Shown: positions 44,087 through 55,889, counted from the stretch's first letter. The stretch is DNA of 64,000 bases from Phanerochaete sordida (GCA_019973155.2 BPQB01000096.1:53483-117482), one strand, 5' to 3'. Notes: generated by a model from the letters alone, not told the origin. Numbers and translations are program-made.

Positions 44087-44196
44087 TGCTTGCAGCTGCG
44101 CTGAATATGATGATGTATTCCGTGCTGATGCGTGATTTCACAGTAATCTGTCACAAGGAGTAGCGGGAGGACGTCGTCGGTACGTAGTGGCGCATC

Positions 44197-44470
44197 CTAC
44201 TCGGCCAGAATGATCATCTTCGTCGCCGCGATCTGCAGGTCGCCGTCCGCTCGGGAAATGCTGCGCGCGCACGCGAGCCGCCGATCAGATAGGTTGTGCT
44301 CTGATACGACGTATTACGACTAGCATCGCCCAGCGTCATAAATTTGCCAGCGAAATGTGCGCCCGCGTCGCTGAACGTGAACAAGCGTGAGACACAGTCC
44401 GTGCAGTACGCTGGGCATACGTTGCCGCAGCCATATACGATGACGTCAGGATGTCGGCGCTCGCGTTGCC
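44197..44470 (-). pseudogene. Fragment of a small cysteine-rich protein with a frameshift
   Basis: On the minus strand one frame reads VIVYGCGNVCPAYCTDCVS, FTFSDAGAHFAG, LTLGDAS-like and TTYLIGG. About one base later a second frame continues SISRADGDLQIAATKMIILAE to TAG at 44199-44197. The two halves together look like one small protein with four closely spaced Cys, but a single-base shift separates them near 44270. No start exon with a signal peptide was found upstream. The frame change could be a sequencing error, so 'pseudogene' is provisional. Confidence 0.35.
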
Positions 44471-44499
44471 TCAGGACGTCGAAGCTTTGCTCTTTCCCC

Positions 44500-45170
44500 A
44501 CCACAGCTGCGTCTAATCTGCTGAAGTTCTTTGGCCCTCAGAGATATGTCAGTCGATGTATGCACTGTTCTGCCGTATGCCTTTTAGACTACCGCGCATC
44601 GGCGGACGAGCGCGGTACAGTTGATGGCGGGGCACCGCTGGACCGGGGGTGGCCACGCACCCTGCCTTCCCTCAAGCCTTTCATCGGTAGCAACGCCAAG
44701 GCGGTGGTGCTGCATGCTGCGAGCCGAGAGACGGGGCCCCTCGTTGTGTACGTCTTCCTCTCTGTGCGTGGCATCACGCAGCTGACCGTGCATTCCGTGC
44801 CCTTCCAAGCAGCGTCCCGATGACGCTCGTGTCAGCTGCAGTGTGACCGCCCCCAGAGAGGCTTGCGGGCCGCCTGGATTGTGTCTGCGGCGCTTTGAGC
44901 CCTCTGGCGACGCATACGCGATCGCGGAAATGCGGCAGGCGTTGGGATTTGGGGTCGAGGAGGTTCCCATACGACACGCTTATATGCTAATAAGGCCGGC
45001 GTCGTCTCACGACTCGCGGTAGAGAGACAGGTGGTATGTCACGCTCTACCCCAGGGAAGGCCTCTATCGTTCTAGCTGTTCACATTCCGCGTTCGTACCT
45101 GAGGTATAAAGCTACGAGACGTTCGGCCAGGCAAGAAATATCTCCAACCGCACGGACGAGATACACAGCC
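44500..45170. other. No gene recognised
   Basis: Mixed frames, no motif. The last ~70 bases include TATAAA (about 45106-45111) for the gene at 45171. Confidence 0.35.
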
Positions 45171-46332
45171 ATGCACGGATTCACCTCTTTCACCGCGTCT
45201 TTCGCGCTGCTCGCTCTTCTGATCTCCTCTGCTGCAGCGTCGCCGGCTGGGAGCGCTGCTGTTGTTCGCGACGACGGTGCTGATATTGTGAGTGCACCGC
45301 TCTCACATTCTGTGACATTGAGTAGAAATTCATGTTCATCCAGGGCACCGACGCGCTCGAGTATACCGCGCCCGCTCACGTCGTCCCTACCCCGACCGTG
45401 GACCTCGACACGCTGGAGGACAGCGCCTCCAACGTCACGACGCACGCTCTCGCGCCGCTCGCCTTCAATCCGTACACCATCGACTGCGCGGCGACAGCGT
45501 ACGCCTGCTTCGGGCACTCGGGCTCCACACACTGACGCCGCCCGCAGCTACCCCAACGTCTGCGAGAACTGGTGCTACTACGCATTCTGTACGCACTGTC
45601 CAGCGGGGTGTCTGATGAATGTTAACACATCTTGCGCCGCGCAGGCCGCAAGGGCGCCACCAACAGCAGCGACCCCGTGTGGAACGTCACCGTGAACCGC
45701 AACGCCGGCCTGCGCCCGTACAGCGAGTGCGGCCGGCTGAACCCGAACAAGTGCAGCCAGCGCATCGGCGTGTGGCCGGCGAACCCGCTCGCGAGTGCGT
45801 ACGCCCTGTCCCGCTGCCGCGCGCTGCGCTGACCGCGCGAGCAGGCCAGGACTGCGACGAGCAACCGAAGAACACGAACGACGAGGGTGCGTGCGCCCCG
45901 CCCCGCGTCGTCCCCACGCTGATTGCCCTGCAGGCGGCGCAAACGCCGCGACGCGCTGCATGCCTGCGAGCGAGAACCGCGGTACGCCCCACGTAGTGCA
46001 ACGCTCCGTATCGCACCCGCTGACGCCGCGCTCCAGGCGAGGGCAGCCGCTGGGCGCAGTACATCCGTGCGCCTTCCCTATAATTTCGTGTGCAGTGCGC
46101 TGACACGCCGCAGGGAACGACGGCCCCGGCATGATCGCGAACGGGCGAGTCATCCGCGTCGAGCTCCGTGAGTTGCCCGCTCGGTCGCGCGCAAGCTGGG
46201 GCTGACGTGCGCGCAGAGAACCCCACCGGCCCGCTCTGTGCGAGCTACCGCGCGCAGGGCACCACTGTGTGTCCCGCGCCTGCGTCGCCGAACGATATCA
46301 ACGTCGGGATAGACGCTGTGCGCCAGCAGTAG
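45171..46332 (+). CDS. Secreted NucA/NucB-type deoxyribonuclease, copy 8
   Basis: Eight introns. Signal peptide FTASFALLALLISSAAASP, leader with VVRDDGADI and a long insert (LDTLEDSASNVTTHAL) ending YTIDCAAT. Then YPNVCENWCYYAFC, SECGRLNPNKCSQRIGVW, DCDEQPKNTNDEG, GGANAATRCMPASEN and GSRWAQYI. The C-terminus is GPLCASYRAQGTTVCPAP, ending DAVRQQ with TAG at 46330-46332. The first intron is only ~38 nt. An intron splits the core. Confidence 0.75.
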
Positions 46333-46841
46333 GCAGAGAGGCAGCCTTGGAGAGGACTGCAGGTGCTGGGCGGGGGAGGTGAGCCCCGGAGAGCTCGGTA
46401 AGTATACGATCTGGCCGAAGTGCTCGCAGCCGTGGATTCGTTCATGATTACGGGCAAGTGTTATCCTGCAATGGAACGCCTTTGCTCGTGGCAGCGTCTG
46501 CGTTCGTGGGTGGCCGTATCTCAAATGCTGTCGCAAATTGCCCCACATCGCATTATGTATGTCGGCGTTACAGAGATCGCGGGATGCTGCGCCACTCGTG
46601 TCAGGGCATTGCCAGCTCTGATATCAGCAGCGAGATGTTCGCTTTGCATACTTAGAAGATGTGCAAGTAGACGCTTCGCCGCCTCACCTCAGTCCCGGCC
46701 CCACTGCGCAATTTTGCTATCAACGTACGCTCGGCTGCTTATTAATCGTCCATGTGCACTCTCCATAATCACGATACCTCTTTCCCTTTACCACTACCAC
46801 GAGCCGACTCAGGCCCGAGAGACCTCGCAAAACCCTCAGCC
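46333..46841. other. No gene recognised
   Basis: Unassigned; contains the upstream region of the short peptide gene at 46842. Confidence 0.3.
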
Positions 46842-46979
46842 ATGCGTACAGCTGCAATCGTTCTGTTCCTCGCCGCCTCTGCGCTGGCCCTGCCCAATCC
46901 CGGAGCTGCACGCGCGGACGGACTCGAAGCAGATTATGGAGGCTATGTCAACGACCGCTCGGACCTGGGCAATTTTTGA
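46842..46979 (+). CDS. Short secreted peptide, 45 residues
   Basis: Single exon with signal peptide MRTAAIVLFLAASALALP and a Cys-free acidic mature part (DGLEADYGGYVNDRSDLGNF), TGA at 46977-46979. Too short to be sure, but the signal peptide is textbook and similar genes surround it. Confidence 0.5.
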   Translation: MRTAAIVLFLAASALALPNPGAARADGLEADYGGYVNDRSDLGNF

Positions 46980-47976
46980 AGGTAATCAAGTTCTCCATGA
47001 CTGCTACGCGCCGCAATGCTCACTATTTGATAGCTAGCTTCGAGGCTGACGATGGGTCGCGATGCCCAGAAATGCAGCATTCATGGTATGCGATTAACGA
47101 CAAAGCTTCGCTCAGCTGTGCTAATGAAGTTTGTGATGCAAGTGGGTAGGCATCTACGGGGTACCGGCCGTGCGAGTGCGCTCGATATTTTATGGTAGTT
47201 TGGCATGCAACAATACTGTGCGCTACTCCGACGTCTCACGGACTTCCGCTGGCCGCAACGCGGAGTGGTTTGCCTGAGACACGTTTTTGGCAACAAATTA
47301 CTCTGTGTGCAGTCCCGGCAGTGATTCTGAGCAAAACCGGCGCAGAAATTGTGAATCGGACAGATCGTCGCCCCGCGGCGCCTCGAGATCGTGCGCGAAC
47401 TGCGTGCGCAGAGCTGATCTAGTGCTTCGAATGACATGCGCCTCATGCTGGCGTCACATCGTCGTGCACATTGTCGTGCACATCGCCATGACCTCCTTTT
47501 CTGCTACCGTAGGTAAGCACGGTGGCATAGAGTTTCCCGACGTCGAGCCTAGCGACGGGTACGGCGGCGCGCGCAAGACGAGGAGGGCGCGCCCTCCTTC
47601 TGTACACGTGGCGCTTTGTCAGCAAGCTTATATCAGCAAGTCCGCGCTCGCGTCGCGCGAAGTTCGATGTCTCTCTGTTCGCTCTCCCCCACGTCGTCGC
47701 CATCCGCCTCTGTCGCCTATTTGCACCATGCACCTCTACGTACCTCCTGGAATCCGATGAACACCGACTCGATCGTGCGTTCTCGCGATGCCTCGCTAGC
47801 GTCAAGCGGCTCCAACCTCGCGCTTCGCCACGCCAGGGACGCACCGCCCGCCCTTGTTCGCCTCACCAGCACCGCGCACGAGCCTGCATGCCGTTCGGCC
47901 TGCGGAGACCCGTGTAAATGCGTCCGGCGCGACAAATACTCGCGCACTCTCGACAAGTCATAGCATCCGCCCCCCC
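46980..47976. other. No gene recognised
   Basis: 1 kb with no motif or signal peptide that I can support. Confidence 0.3.
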
Positions 47977-48178
47977 ATGAACCCGACACTCGTCGTTCTC
48001 CTCTGCGCAAGCATCGCGCTCGCTCTGCCTGCGCCTTGGCCGGCGACGCCCGCGCGCGCCGTCGGTCTGTCGTGGACGTACGAAACTAGTGCTGAAGACT
48101 GGGTGCGTTGCTGTGTGCTGCCGCGGGGGTGCGCTGCTGACGGCTTTGCAGGTTCCGGGAGACGACGCGGCGGCGTGA
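47977..48178 (+). CDS. Short secreted peptide, W-V junction type, ~50 residues
   Basis: Exon 1 encodes MNPTLVVLLCASIALALP and LSWTYETSAEDW. A GTGCGT donor follows in phase 0 and exon 2 gives VPGDDAAA, TGA at 48176-48178. The gene at 58199 has the same arrangement: signal peptide, SNWVF...CDDW, intron after Trp, next exon starting with Val. Confidence 0.6.
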
Positions 48179-48692
48179 TCTGAGGCTGCTTGTACGGGTG
48201 TATGTAGTGGCACTGTGGTGAGTGCTCTCCCCTCTGGCACGGCCGTGTGGCAACTCTGACGACGGCTTGCGTGGACGTCTAGCGGAGGGCAGCTCGGCCT
48301 CAGACCTTGGATCCAGATAGTGTTCTGCACGTTGTATCTGCGTCGTGCTTCGATGAATTCATGCCGTTCCACCCTGTCCTCAACGCAGCCGAATGCCCAA
48401 CTGCCGAAGCGCCAGACGTTGTGCAGTCGCGCAGTATCTCTAGTCTCAACTCGTCTGACGCGCCGTACTCCACAATCGAGACCCGTGACACCGCAAAACC
48501 TGCACCGCACGCACGGGCGCGGGCTGCGCGGCCGCGCAAAGCATAGCGACACACGCGTACAGGACATCACGCAGCGTAGATCCGAGGTGCGTCAGCGCGT
48601 CCGCGCGGACGCATCTCCGGAGACCGGGCGTCCGTGGGAGCCCCGCGCCTGCGTGCGCCTCCCGCATCCTTCCTCCTTTCACCGCAACGACC
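48179..48692. other. No gene recognised
   Basis: A 235-codon minus-strand frame (48570-47863) covers part of this stretch but runs antisense through the gene at 47977 and has no domain. Confidence 0.3.
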
Positions 48693-48824
48693 ATGAGTCT
48701 CGCCGTCTTTATCCTCCTCTCAGCAGTCGCGGTTTGCATCGAAGCAACGCCTGAGTCCAGCACAGCGTCCCCGGACGCCGCGGTGTGCTGCGGCGGGAAC
48801 ATCGGCTGGACGCCTGAGCGGTGA
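48693..48824 (+). CDS. Short secreted peptide, 43 residues
   Basis: Signal peptide MSLAVFILLSAVAVCIEA, then SSTASPDAAVCCGGNIGWTPER and TGA at 48822-48824. A GTGAGC donor overlaps the stop, so a further exon cannot be excluded. Confidence 0.45.
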   Translation: MSLAVFILLSAVAVCIEATPESSTASPDAAVCCGGNIGWTPER

Positions 48825-49413
48825 GCGCAGAGGCAGGTGAGTGCTCGGCTCGGTACGCGCGGTGCCTCGGGCTCACGCGTTGCTAGGGGGCTGTGGCTTC
48901 GAGGATGGGGCTGAGAGGAGATGCGGGTTGCTGTAAGTCGTCGCGCTCGTGGAGATGCGCCGTGCTGACGAGGGCGCGGTGCTCGCGCTAGGCGTAGCAG
49001 CCCTGCGAGCCAGGCTCTCGTAGCAGCCTTGGTTGCGGCTTGCGCGGTGAAGGGCCGTGGTCATGTCATTCTCGCAGCAGAACACAGCAGAGACGAATGG
49101 AGGTTCTATTCGATTGTGGCACTCGGCGAAGGCGTACAGCGCAGCTCCTACAAGATAGCCGTTCAAAATGCCCGCGTCCCCTGCTCGGGCTGCTCTATAC
49201 GCCCCTCAGCATCGCATCCCCGTCCTCTCTCCTTCCCGGGCAAGCGCCTTCCGCGACTACCATCCTACAGCCCGCAGAGGCGTCAGCGCAGAATGCTCCA
49301 GCCGCGATGAGCACGCGCGATAACCATAACTCTAGCGCGGGTCGTCACCCGTCCATCTGCCCGACCGCACGTCAGCATCGAACGTCACTGCAGGTGCGAG
49401 TGCAGGCTCACCC
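48825..49413. other. No gene recognised
   Basis: Convergent flank of two short peptide genes; nothing recognised. Confidence 0.3.
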
Positions 49414-49548
49414 CTAGTAGGCGCGCCGCGCGCGCGCGTCGCCGTGGTCCGTCGGGATAGCGTCCTCCGCGCTCTGGTACGTTGGGTACAGCGCATGCGC
49501 CGCGCCGGCAAAGAGCAGGGCGAAAGCGAGCGTGAGCTTGAGCTGCAT
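49414..49548 (-). CDS. Short secreted peptide, 44 residues
   Basis: Signal peptide MQLKLTLAFALLFAGAAHA, then LYPTYQSAEDAIPTDHGDAR and a basic RARRAY end, TAG at 49416-49414. Cys-free; no known family. Confidence 0.5.
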   Translation of the reverse strand: MQLKLTLAFALLFAGAAHALYPTYQSAEDAIPTDHGDARARRAY

Positions 49549-50534
49549 AGCTGGTGCTGGTCGAGAATTCGTCGAAATGTGGAGGGGCGGGAGAATTGAG
49601 TCGGAGAGGTCCTTATATTCGCCCAGTACGCGGCGCCGACAGCCCGCGTCTCACGCGCCCCCGCTGCCCGTACGCCTGCCTGATGCGCGTGATGCGCCGC
49701 GTGCACGGCTGGCCGCGCGCCCGACGCTAGAAGCGCGATGGACCTACTCTGCCTGGAGATCGGAGGCCGGCGTGCGAGTTGGGAAAGCGTGCAGCGAACG
49801 CGGGCGTGGTGCTGGTTAGCGGACGCGTAGAGCACGCGCAACGGCGGTGCGGGCGCAGCGGAGGACGGAGCCGGCGTGCGGCTGGATTCATCCGCGGGCG
49901 TGACGGCGCGTGCTAGACGGGCGCGCAGGGCGCGTGGCGCGTCTGCGTCCGCGTCTGGATCGCCTGCGAGACGCGAGTTCTTGCACTCGCCCATGTCGTT
50001 GCTGCCAACTGCCTCTCCAGGGACGCGCCAGAGCCGCGCCGCCTGCACGCTCCACACGCGCCGTGCAGAGATGATCGCCGCCCGGCCTGCGCTCGTCCCT
50101 CTGGATGCTATTTACGAGGACTGAGTGCATTGTCGGGCCCGGCCGTGGGGTGTGCTGCTGACGGGGTCCTGGACACGGTGCGACGTCCTGATGATGTGGC
50201 CGCGGGTCACCCAGAGCCGTGCTGCGCCGTCGGTCTGTCACCTCTTCCGCAGAGCTGCCTCGGCGTTTCGATGGCAGTCTTCCTAGACTTGGTGCACGCG
50301 GCGTCTAGCGCATCTGTGCCAGTATTTCGACGGAAGCCGACGTTGTCCCGGAGGCGGCGACCCCTTCACCAGCCTCTCCGGCGCACACGGCCCTGCCCGG
50401 TCCTCGATGTCATTCTCCCATGCGTAGAGGGCCGCCAGAGCAGGGCCAACACTCGCCTACGCTCCGTTTCAGAGGACCCACCATCGTCACCTGCGTCGTC
50501 CGCCCTGCATCTGTCCTTGCCTTGCGCGACGATC
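49549..50534. other. No gene recognised
   Basis: GC-rich, with a 241-codon minus-strand frame (50057-49332) that overlaps the peptide gene in another frame and has low-complexity Ala/Arg composition. Rejected as coding. Confidence 0.3.
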
Positions 50535-50823
50535 ATGAAGCTCGCACCAATCTTCCTCGTCTCAGCTCTCCTACTCGCCACAGCCGCCGTCCCAGCCGCA
50601 CACGCCGACGAGTGAGTTTCAAAGCACATCGTGCTGCGCGGCCGTCGCTGACGCGGAAGCGACCAGCTGTGACGGAAACCAGGGCCAGTGCTGGCGGAAC
50701 AAGATGCGCTGTACGTGGCGCTCCTCTGTGGACCGCTGCGTGCAAATATGCCGCTCACTTCTGTGTAGCTGTCCGCGCTGTGGCGTAGTGGAGGGCTTTG
50801 AAGCAAAAACCAAGGGAAGATAA
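50535..50823 (+). CDS. Small secreted protein with two possible splice forms
   Basis: Signal peptide MKLAPIFLVSALLLATAAVP ends in AAHAD. A GTGAGT donor right after that (near 50612) joins to an acceptor at about 50668 and gives DCDGNQGQCWRNKMR. From there a second possible intron (GTACGT...GTGTAG, ~50711-50768) would give a short tail SVRAVA and stop at 50786-50788, leaving two Cys. If it is retained, the frame stays open to TAA at 50821-50823 and encodes eight Cys (TWRSSVDRCVQICRSLLCSC and PRC). The donor and branch-like CTCAC look real, so the short form is at least as likely. Confidence 0.45.
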
Positions 50824-51599
50824 GCGACGCGCAGCGCGAGTCGGGGATCCCGAGCAGTTCCGCCTTTTGGAGGGCCGTGCAGTGGAATACAGTGCCTGCT
50901 CTTCGCCCGGAAGCTACAGCAGGGTTAGCCAATTGACTGCTAGAGAAGCAGGTCAGCTCAATCGACGTCTTTGTAGAGCGCATCGCATTTTGGGGCTGAC
51001 ATGTCCGAACACGTGGATCGCACGAGAAACGCGGCTGCGGTGCCGATCGTGCCGGACGCCACCAGAGCCCCGGGTATCACCGGGCTGGTATCTGCAGATC
51101 TGGCTCCCGCTGACGACGCCTGTCTACCAACCGCCATGTCGCGCGAAAGTGCCCTAGGCTCGCGGGGTCGATGATCGGGCGCATACATCCAGCGTTTTCG
51201 TTGAAACCAGTGCATCAGAACACAGAGGGCCCAGTAGCTCTAAACTCAATCAGCCCTAGGCTTCTTACACCTGTCCCGGCTCGACGCCGCGGATCCTGCT
51301 CCACTCACTCGGACGTAACGGACCACCCGCCCTGGCGTCGGTGTGTGGCATACGGGCGTGCGTGCGACTCGCGGCCGGACGCCGTCGCCGCCACCGCCGC
51401 ATGCCCTGGCTCCACCACCGACGCCACCGCGCAGACGCTGCCAGCCGACGGTCTCAAGTGCCCGCAGACCGGCGCAGCCTCCGCTAAGCCCGCACCGCCA
51501 TCACATCCATATCGACCCTAGCCCGGCGTCCGGCGACGCGTGGGCTGCATTCCATTGTCCCCTACATATACCGACCGCGCGCGCACTCACCTCGCAGAA
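50824..51599. other. No gene recognised
   Basis: Unassigned; the last ~50 bases hold CATATA and the leader of the gene at 51600. Confidence 0.3.
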
Positions 51600-51926
51600 A
51601 TGCTGAAGCACGCTCTCTTCGTGCTCCTCGCGACGACAGCCCTCGCGTCGGGCCGCCTCGCGCACATCTACGTCGGCCGCGACGACGGCCCTGGGGCGTA
51701 CGTCGGCCGGGGCGAGGCGACCAGCGGCGGCGCGCACGTCGACGGGCGCGCCGCCGTCCCGGACATCGCGCAGCACGGGGACACCAACGGTGCGATCCCC
51801 TCCGAGGAGTGGAGCACGGGTATCATTACCTGGCGGGACGAGTCGGACTGTAAAGACTCGGTACGTCGTTTTTTACCATTTGCGAACTGCATCCTCATCG
51901 TTTATTAGACGTCGGGGTGTGACTGA
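51600..51926 (+). CDS. Secreted peptide, 92 residues
   Basis: Exon 1 carries the signal peptide MLKHALFVLLATTALASG, then IYVGRDDGPGAYVGRGEATS (two VGRD/VGRG processing-like sites) and ends IITWRDESDCKDS. After a phase-0 intron (GTACGTCG...TTATTAG) exon 2 is TSGCD, TGA at 51924-51926. The Cys-x-x...intron...GCD ending resembles the gene at 58199 (CDDW, then VEGCDGEPV). Confidence 0.6.
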
Positions 51927-53109
51927 GGGTCGGTGCTCGGTATGTACTCGCCGAGTTACCCTGGTATGTGGTCTGTTCAGCGGTACTGTCAGGTAGCTCA
52001 TGCGTCGTGCAGCGGTCTTAGGGCGGGCGTAAAGTCACGCGGAAACGATCCTTGCGACCATGTATCTATGATATGACGCGCATATAATCACTACATTCGT
52101 TCAACAAATGCCTTCACGCTGGCCTCCGTGCAGCAGTCCACGCCTCGGTCAGTCAAATGCCGAATGCTATAGGCGTTCCATGGAGGATGCGTTTCACACA
52201 AGCATTCCTCTTCTGGAGGCCCACAAGGTACTCACTTCGCGCATCCGGTACGTCGGCGTCCGCAGATTCGGCTTGCCTACGGCCACGTACGCCTCAGACG
52301 CAGACCATATGCAGTTCAGCCGCACCCAAAGTGCGTGCAGTTTTTCATGCGCCTGCCGGCAAGACCTGACGGGCGTGTGCTGCCCCTGGCAGCAACGCAG
52401 CGCGCGCAAACCACCCGTGCGCCCATATGCCAAGTGTGAAAGGCGTCGGGAACGATCCCGCCGCCCGTTCCTGCCCCTATCCGCGCGCCTGACCGCAGAT
52501 ACCACCGGTTCGTCTCCGTCGCCCTCCACCGCGGACGCAGCCAGCACACCCTCGGCCTGGACCGCCACCTCACACCCGCAAAACCGGACGCAGGCGGCGG
52601 CGAGGCGGCGCGCATGGCCTCGTCCGCTGGCGCGCTGCCCACGCGCCCGGGCGCATGTCCATTGTCGTCTTGCGACGCGCGCGCTCCCGCCGCGGTGCGG
52701 AGACGCAGAGCCGGGCGGCGTGCGCTCCGTTGGCAACGGTGCGTGCCGCCGCGCCGCCCCCGCAAGACGTGTCCACGCGCCCGTCGCTGCGTGCCCCCAC
52801 CGCGGCTGTCTCGCTGCTGGCGCTCTGCGTGCTCCCTGACTGGTGCCTCCGGTGTGTATTCGGTGCGTCGCGTTCCTCGGGTTCTGCGTGCCGTTCGCAA
52901 CTGACGGCCTGTGTAGACGACGCCCAATTCACCTGTGGTCTAGCCCGGCGGAATTTTTCAAAAACCGCCGTTTTGAACAAGAGCGCTCTTCTTTCGAGGT
53001 CCCGCGCCGTCCCGGAAGCGCGTTCGAGGCGGCGTGTCGTACCATGGAGCGCCCTCAGTGCTCAAATGCACCATCGAGCATCTACAAAAGCTCGTATTCT
53101 CGGCGGCTG
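51927..53109. other. Unassigned GC-rich region
   Basis: A 243-codon plus frame (52108-52839) and antisense frames overlap here. None shows a domain, signal peptide or splice logic. I cannot exclude a diverged gene. Confidence 0.3.
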
Positions 53110-54960
53110 TCGGCACGAGGCCCACGCTAGCTCCGTGGCGATCTTCGGGCTCCGCGAAAGGTGCTCCCGGGCCTACTTAGAGTCGGAGGATCAGCGCTCA
53201 CTCAGCGTGGCACCGCGGGCGAGCAACATCCCCGCGACATGCTACCCAGTGCTCGCTCAGCCTGACAATCCTCCCCAGCGCTGCATTTTTGGCGTCTGTC
53301 GTGCAATCCCTGCTGACCGGTCATGTGTGCGATGCTTGTTCATCTGGTGAGCGTCGTGCTTGTCTTCTATCGACATATGCTTACATGCGGGTCGTCACCT
53401 TCTGCAAGCATGTAGGCCTCTTCGCTTCGTGAGCATCTAGCCGCAAGAGTGCCCAGCTTGGACAATGTCACCGTACAGCACTCTCGCGCCACATCGGAAC
53501 AGGGACCACCATCTTCCCCAGCGGATGCCACTATTATATATTCACAGGTCCTCTCATCGACTATATATGAACTTGTACGTATCTGGACTACTGCTTATCG
53601 TCCGCCTCGAAGCAAACGATACTCAGAAATGTTCGGAACGTATCTCACCGCCTCCTTTGCTCTCCTCGCCGTCTGGTGTGCCGCAGCCCATGCTTCTCCC
53701 ACCGGATCTGAGGTGAAGACTGGACTGTTTGATATCTGATCCACAGCTCATGACATTGATATCTTCCTGCTCATAGGCTCCAGACGGGCTCACTCGTGCG
53801 CCTAATTTCAACGAGGTGTGTTTTGACAAGCCTTCTCCGGTCACTACTGACAGCTTTGCACGCACATCTACTGCGACGCGGCTGCAAGACCGTTGAAATA
53901 CTCGCCAACGGCGCGTTGGCTCCCGCCCTTGGCCCTCCCTACGTCATCAACTGTGCAGCGTACGCTTCGCCTCATCCGCCGCCCGCGGTGTCTCACCTCT
54001 CGCCAGGTACCCCAACGGCTACGCGAACGTGTGCGAGAACTGGTGCTACTACGCGTTCTGTAAGCAGCGCCCCGCATGCCCGCCGCACATGCCCACGCCG
54101 CCCCGCAGGCCATCAGAAAGCGCAGGACAAGAACGCGAACGCGTGGATCGTCACCGTCGACCGCGCAGCAGCCAACCGCGCGAAGAGCGCGTGCGGCCTC
54201 AAGCCCGCGAACAAGTGCAGCATCAAGGGCACGGGCAAGCCGTGGCCGCCCGCGCCCGTGAAAGGTTCGTGGCGGCGCCCCTGGAGCGTGCGCCGCCGCT
54301 GACCGCGCGCCAGACCTGAGCTGCGACGAGCAGCCCAAGAACACGAACAGCGAGGGTACGTCGCCAGGTGAACGTGTGTACGTGCTGTCAGTGCTCATGC
54401 GTGCACAGGCGGGCCGAACGCCGCTACGCGGTGCATGCCTGCCAAAGAGAATAGTGGTGCGCGCCGCCCGTCCTGTACGCCGTGTCTCATGCCGACGCTT
54501 TCTCTCCCCCGTTCTGCGCAGGCGAGGGCGCAAAGTGGTCAAACTGGATCAGTGCGTCATCCGCACGTACGCGGGCGGGCTGCGGCTGATGCACGCCCTA
54601 GACTACGGCCCGCAGGGCAAGCTCGCGGACAAGACGCAGCTCCGCGTCGTACTCCGTGCGTGTTTCCGAGGCGCTGTGTGCAGCGCTGCCGTCGCTGATA
54701 TGCAGGCTACAGAGAACCCGCCCAGCGCGGGATTCTGCCGCAGCTGGTACACGCCAGGAGCGATAATTTGTGTCGCTCCCGTGACGCCCCAAGGCTCTGC
54801 AGGCGACGCGATCCGCCAGCAGTAGTTTGTTTTGAGCTGCCAGGACGGATGGATAGTCGGTAGGGTCGGTCTGGGGAGGTTCCGGTCATATATTTCTCGT
54901 TGATTCGCGTTGAAGGGTCGTTGTACGAGGGTGGGTGTATATACGTATCTGTATCTGAAT
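53110..54960 (+). repeat. Tandem duplication unit 1 (contains nuclease copy 9)
   Basis: Upstream, gene and 3' flank resemble 55890-57710. Shared upstream marks are CTCCGTG...CGGGCTCCGCG near 53125 and 55900, CATCTGGTGAGCG near 53343 and 56094, and GAGAGTGCCCA-like plus CGCCACATCGGA near 53450-53500 and 56200-56250. The 3' flanks share GCTGCC(A/G)G...GGTAGGG. Confidence 0.6.
53629..54825 (+). CDS. Secreted NucA/NucB-type deoxyribonuclease, copy 9
   Basis: Nine introns. Signal peptide LTASFALLAVWCAAAHASP. Two short leader exons follow (APDGLTRAPNFNE, then TVEILANGALAPALGPPYV) ending INCAA. Then GYANVCENWCYYAFC, SACGLKPANKCSIKGTGKPW, SCDEQPKNTNSEG, GGPNAATRCMPAKEN and GAKWSNWI. The C-terminus is AGFCRSWYTPGAIICVAP, ending DAIRQQ with TAG at 54823-54825. 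Intron positions equal those of 56378 and 38488, including the intron that splits the core. Confidence 0.75.
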
Positions 54961-55889
54961 TGACATGACTCCGATCGCTCTCACACTCCATGAAACCCCG
55001 TGTCATGCACACTCGACACCACCACCGCATTGACCTGCACTCCAGCATCTCAACGCGGCGCGCGTGCTGACTGTACCGTGCAATGTCTTCTGCGTACCGT
55101 ACAATGTCTAAGACACAACCGAGCCGCCGTTCTTCAGCATTTTGGAGATCGTGGGTCCCCTACACATGACTCTCGTTTGCGTGACCCATGGTCGAGTCAG
55201 CCGACGTCTCTCAACGAACGTATCGTACCACATATGATACCTATATACGTCGATATAGCCGCTTTATCTAGCCTATCTAACTGCATGAGCGATATTGGAG
55301 GAATAATCCAACAAACTGTCAGAAATCGGGGTCGAGCGGTGTGGGATTCTTCGGCGGAGGAGCCAGTCGAACTACGCATGCCTAATCGGGATGCCAGAGT
55401 AGCGCCGGCTTTATTGGGCGTCACGAGAGCCCAACTTTCTTTGCGCTTGCCCTCATCGTTGCTCGCACGAATCTGCGCGCGAATTCCTGTCTACTCATCA
55501 TCCCAAACACCCCGGCTTGACACCCACTTGTAATAGCGACGCCCTTGAAGCTTGAAGCTGAAGTTGAACCCGTGAAGCTGTGACTTGCTCGCGCAAGTTT
55601 ATCGGCTGGTGTCACCTGTCTGTGGGGCTAACTGGCTACTACTCCTGTCAACGATTCAATTTTAGACGAAAATCGACCTGCATACAGTAAGAACCTGCGA
55701 GATTGCTTATGGAGTGCGGTCGTTCCCCCGCAAGCTCTTCGTACGAGGCTCTGTACTGCCCCTAACGCATCTTCGAAACGATGTACGTGGCACTGTTCCA
55801 TTCTCGAGAACCTCACAAGACGCTCACAGGTCTCAAAAAAGCCATTGGACATCCGCGAAGGTCCATGTACCCAGCGAGTGGCAGCGGGG
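54961..55889. other. No gene recognised
   Basis: Between the two duplication units. A 177-codon plus frame (55000-55533) has no domain or signal peptide. GAAGCTTGAAGCTGAAGTTG near 55547 is a short internal repeat. Confidence 0.3.

Noticed and set aside
52108..52839. 243-codon plus-strand frame, Arg/Ala-rich towards the end
   Set aside because: Several long frames coexist on both strands here, the sign of GC bias; no domain or signal peptide.
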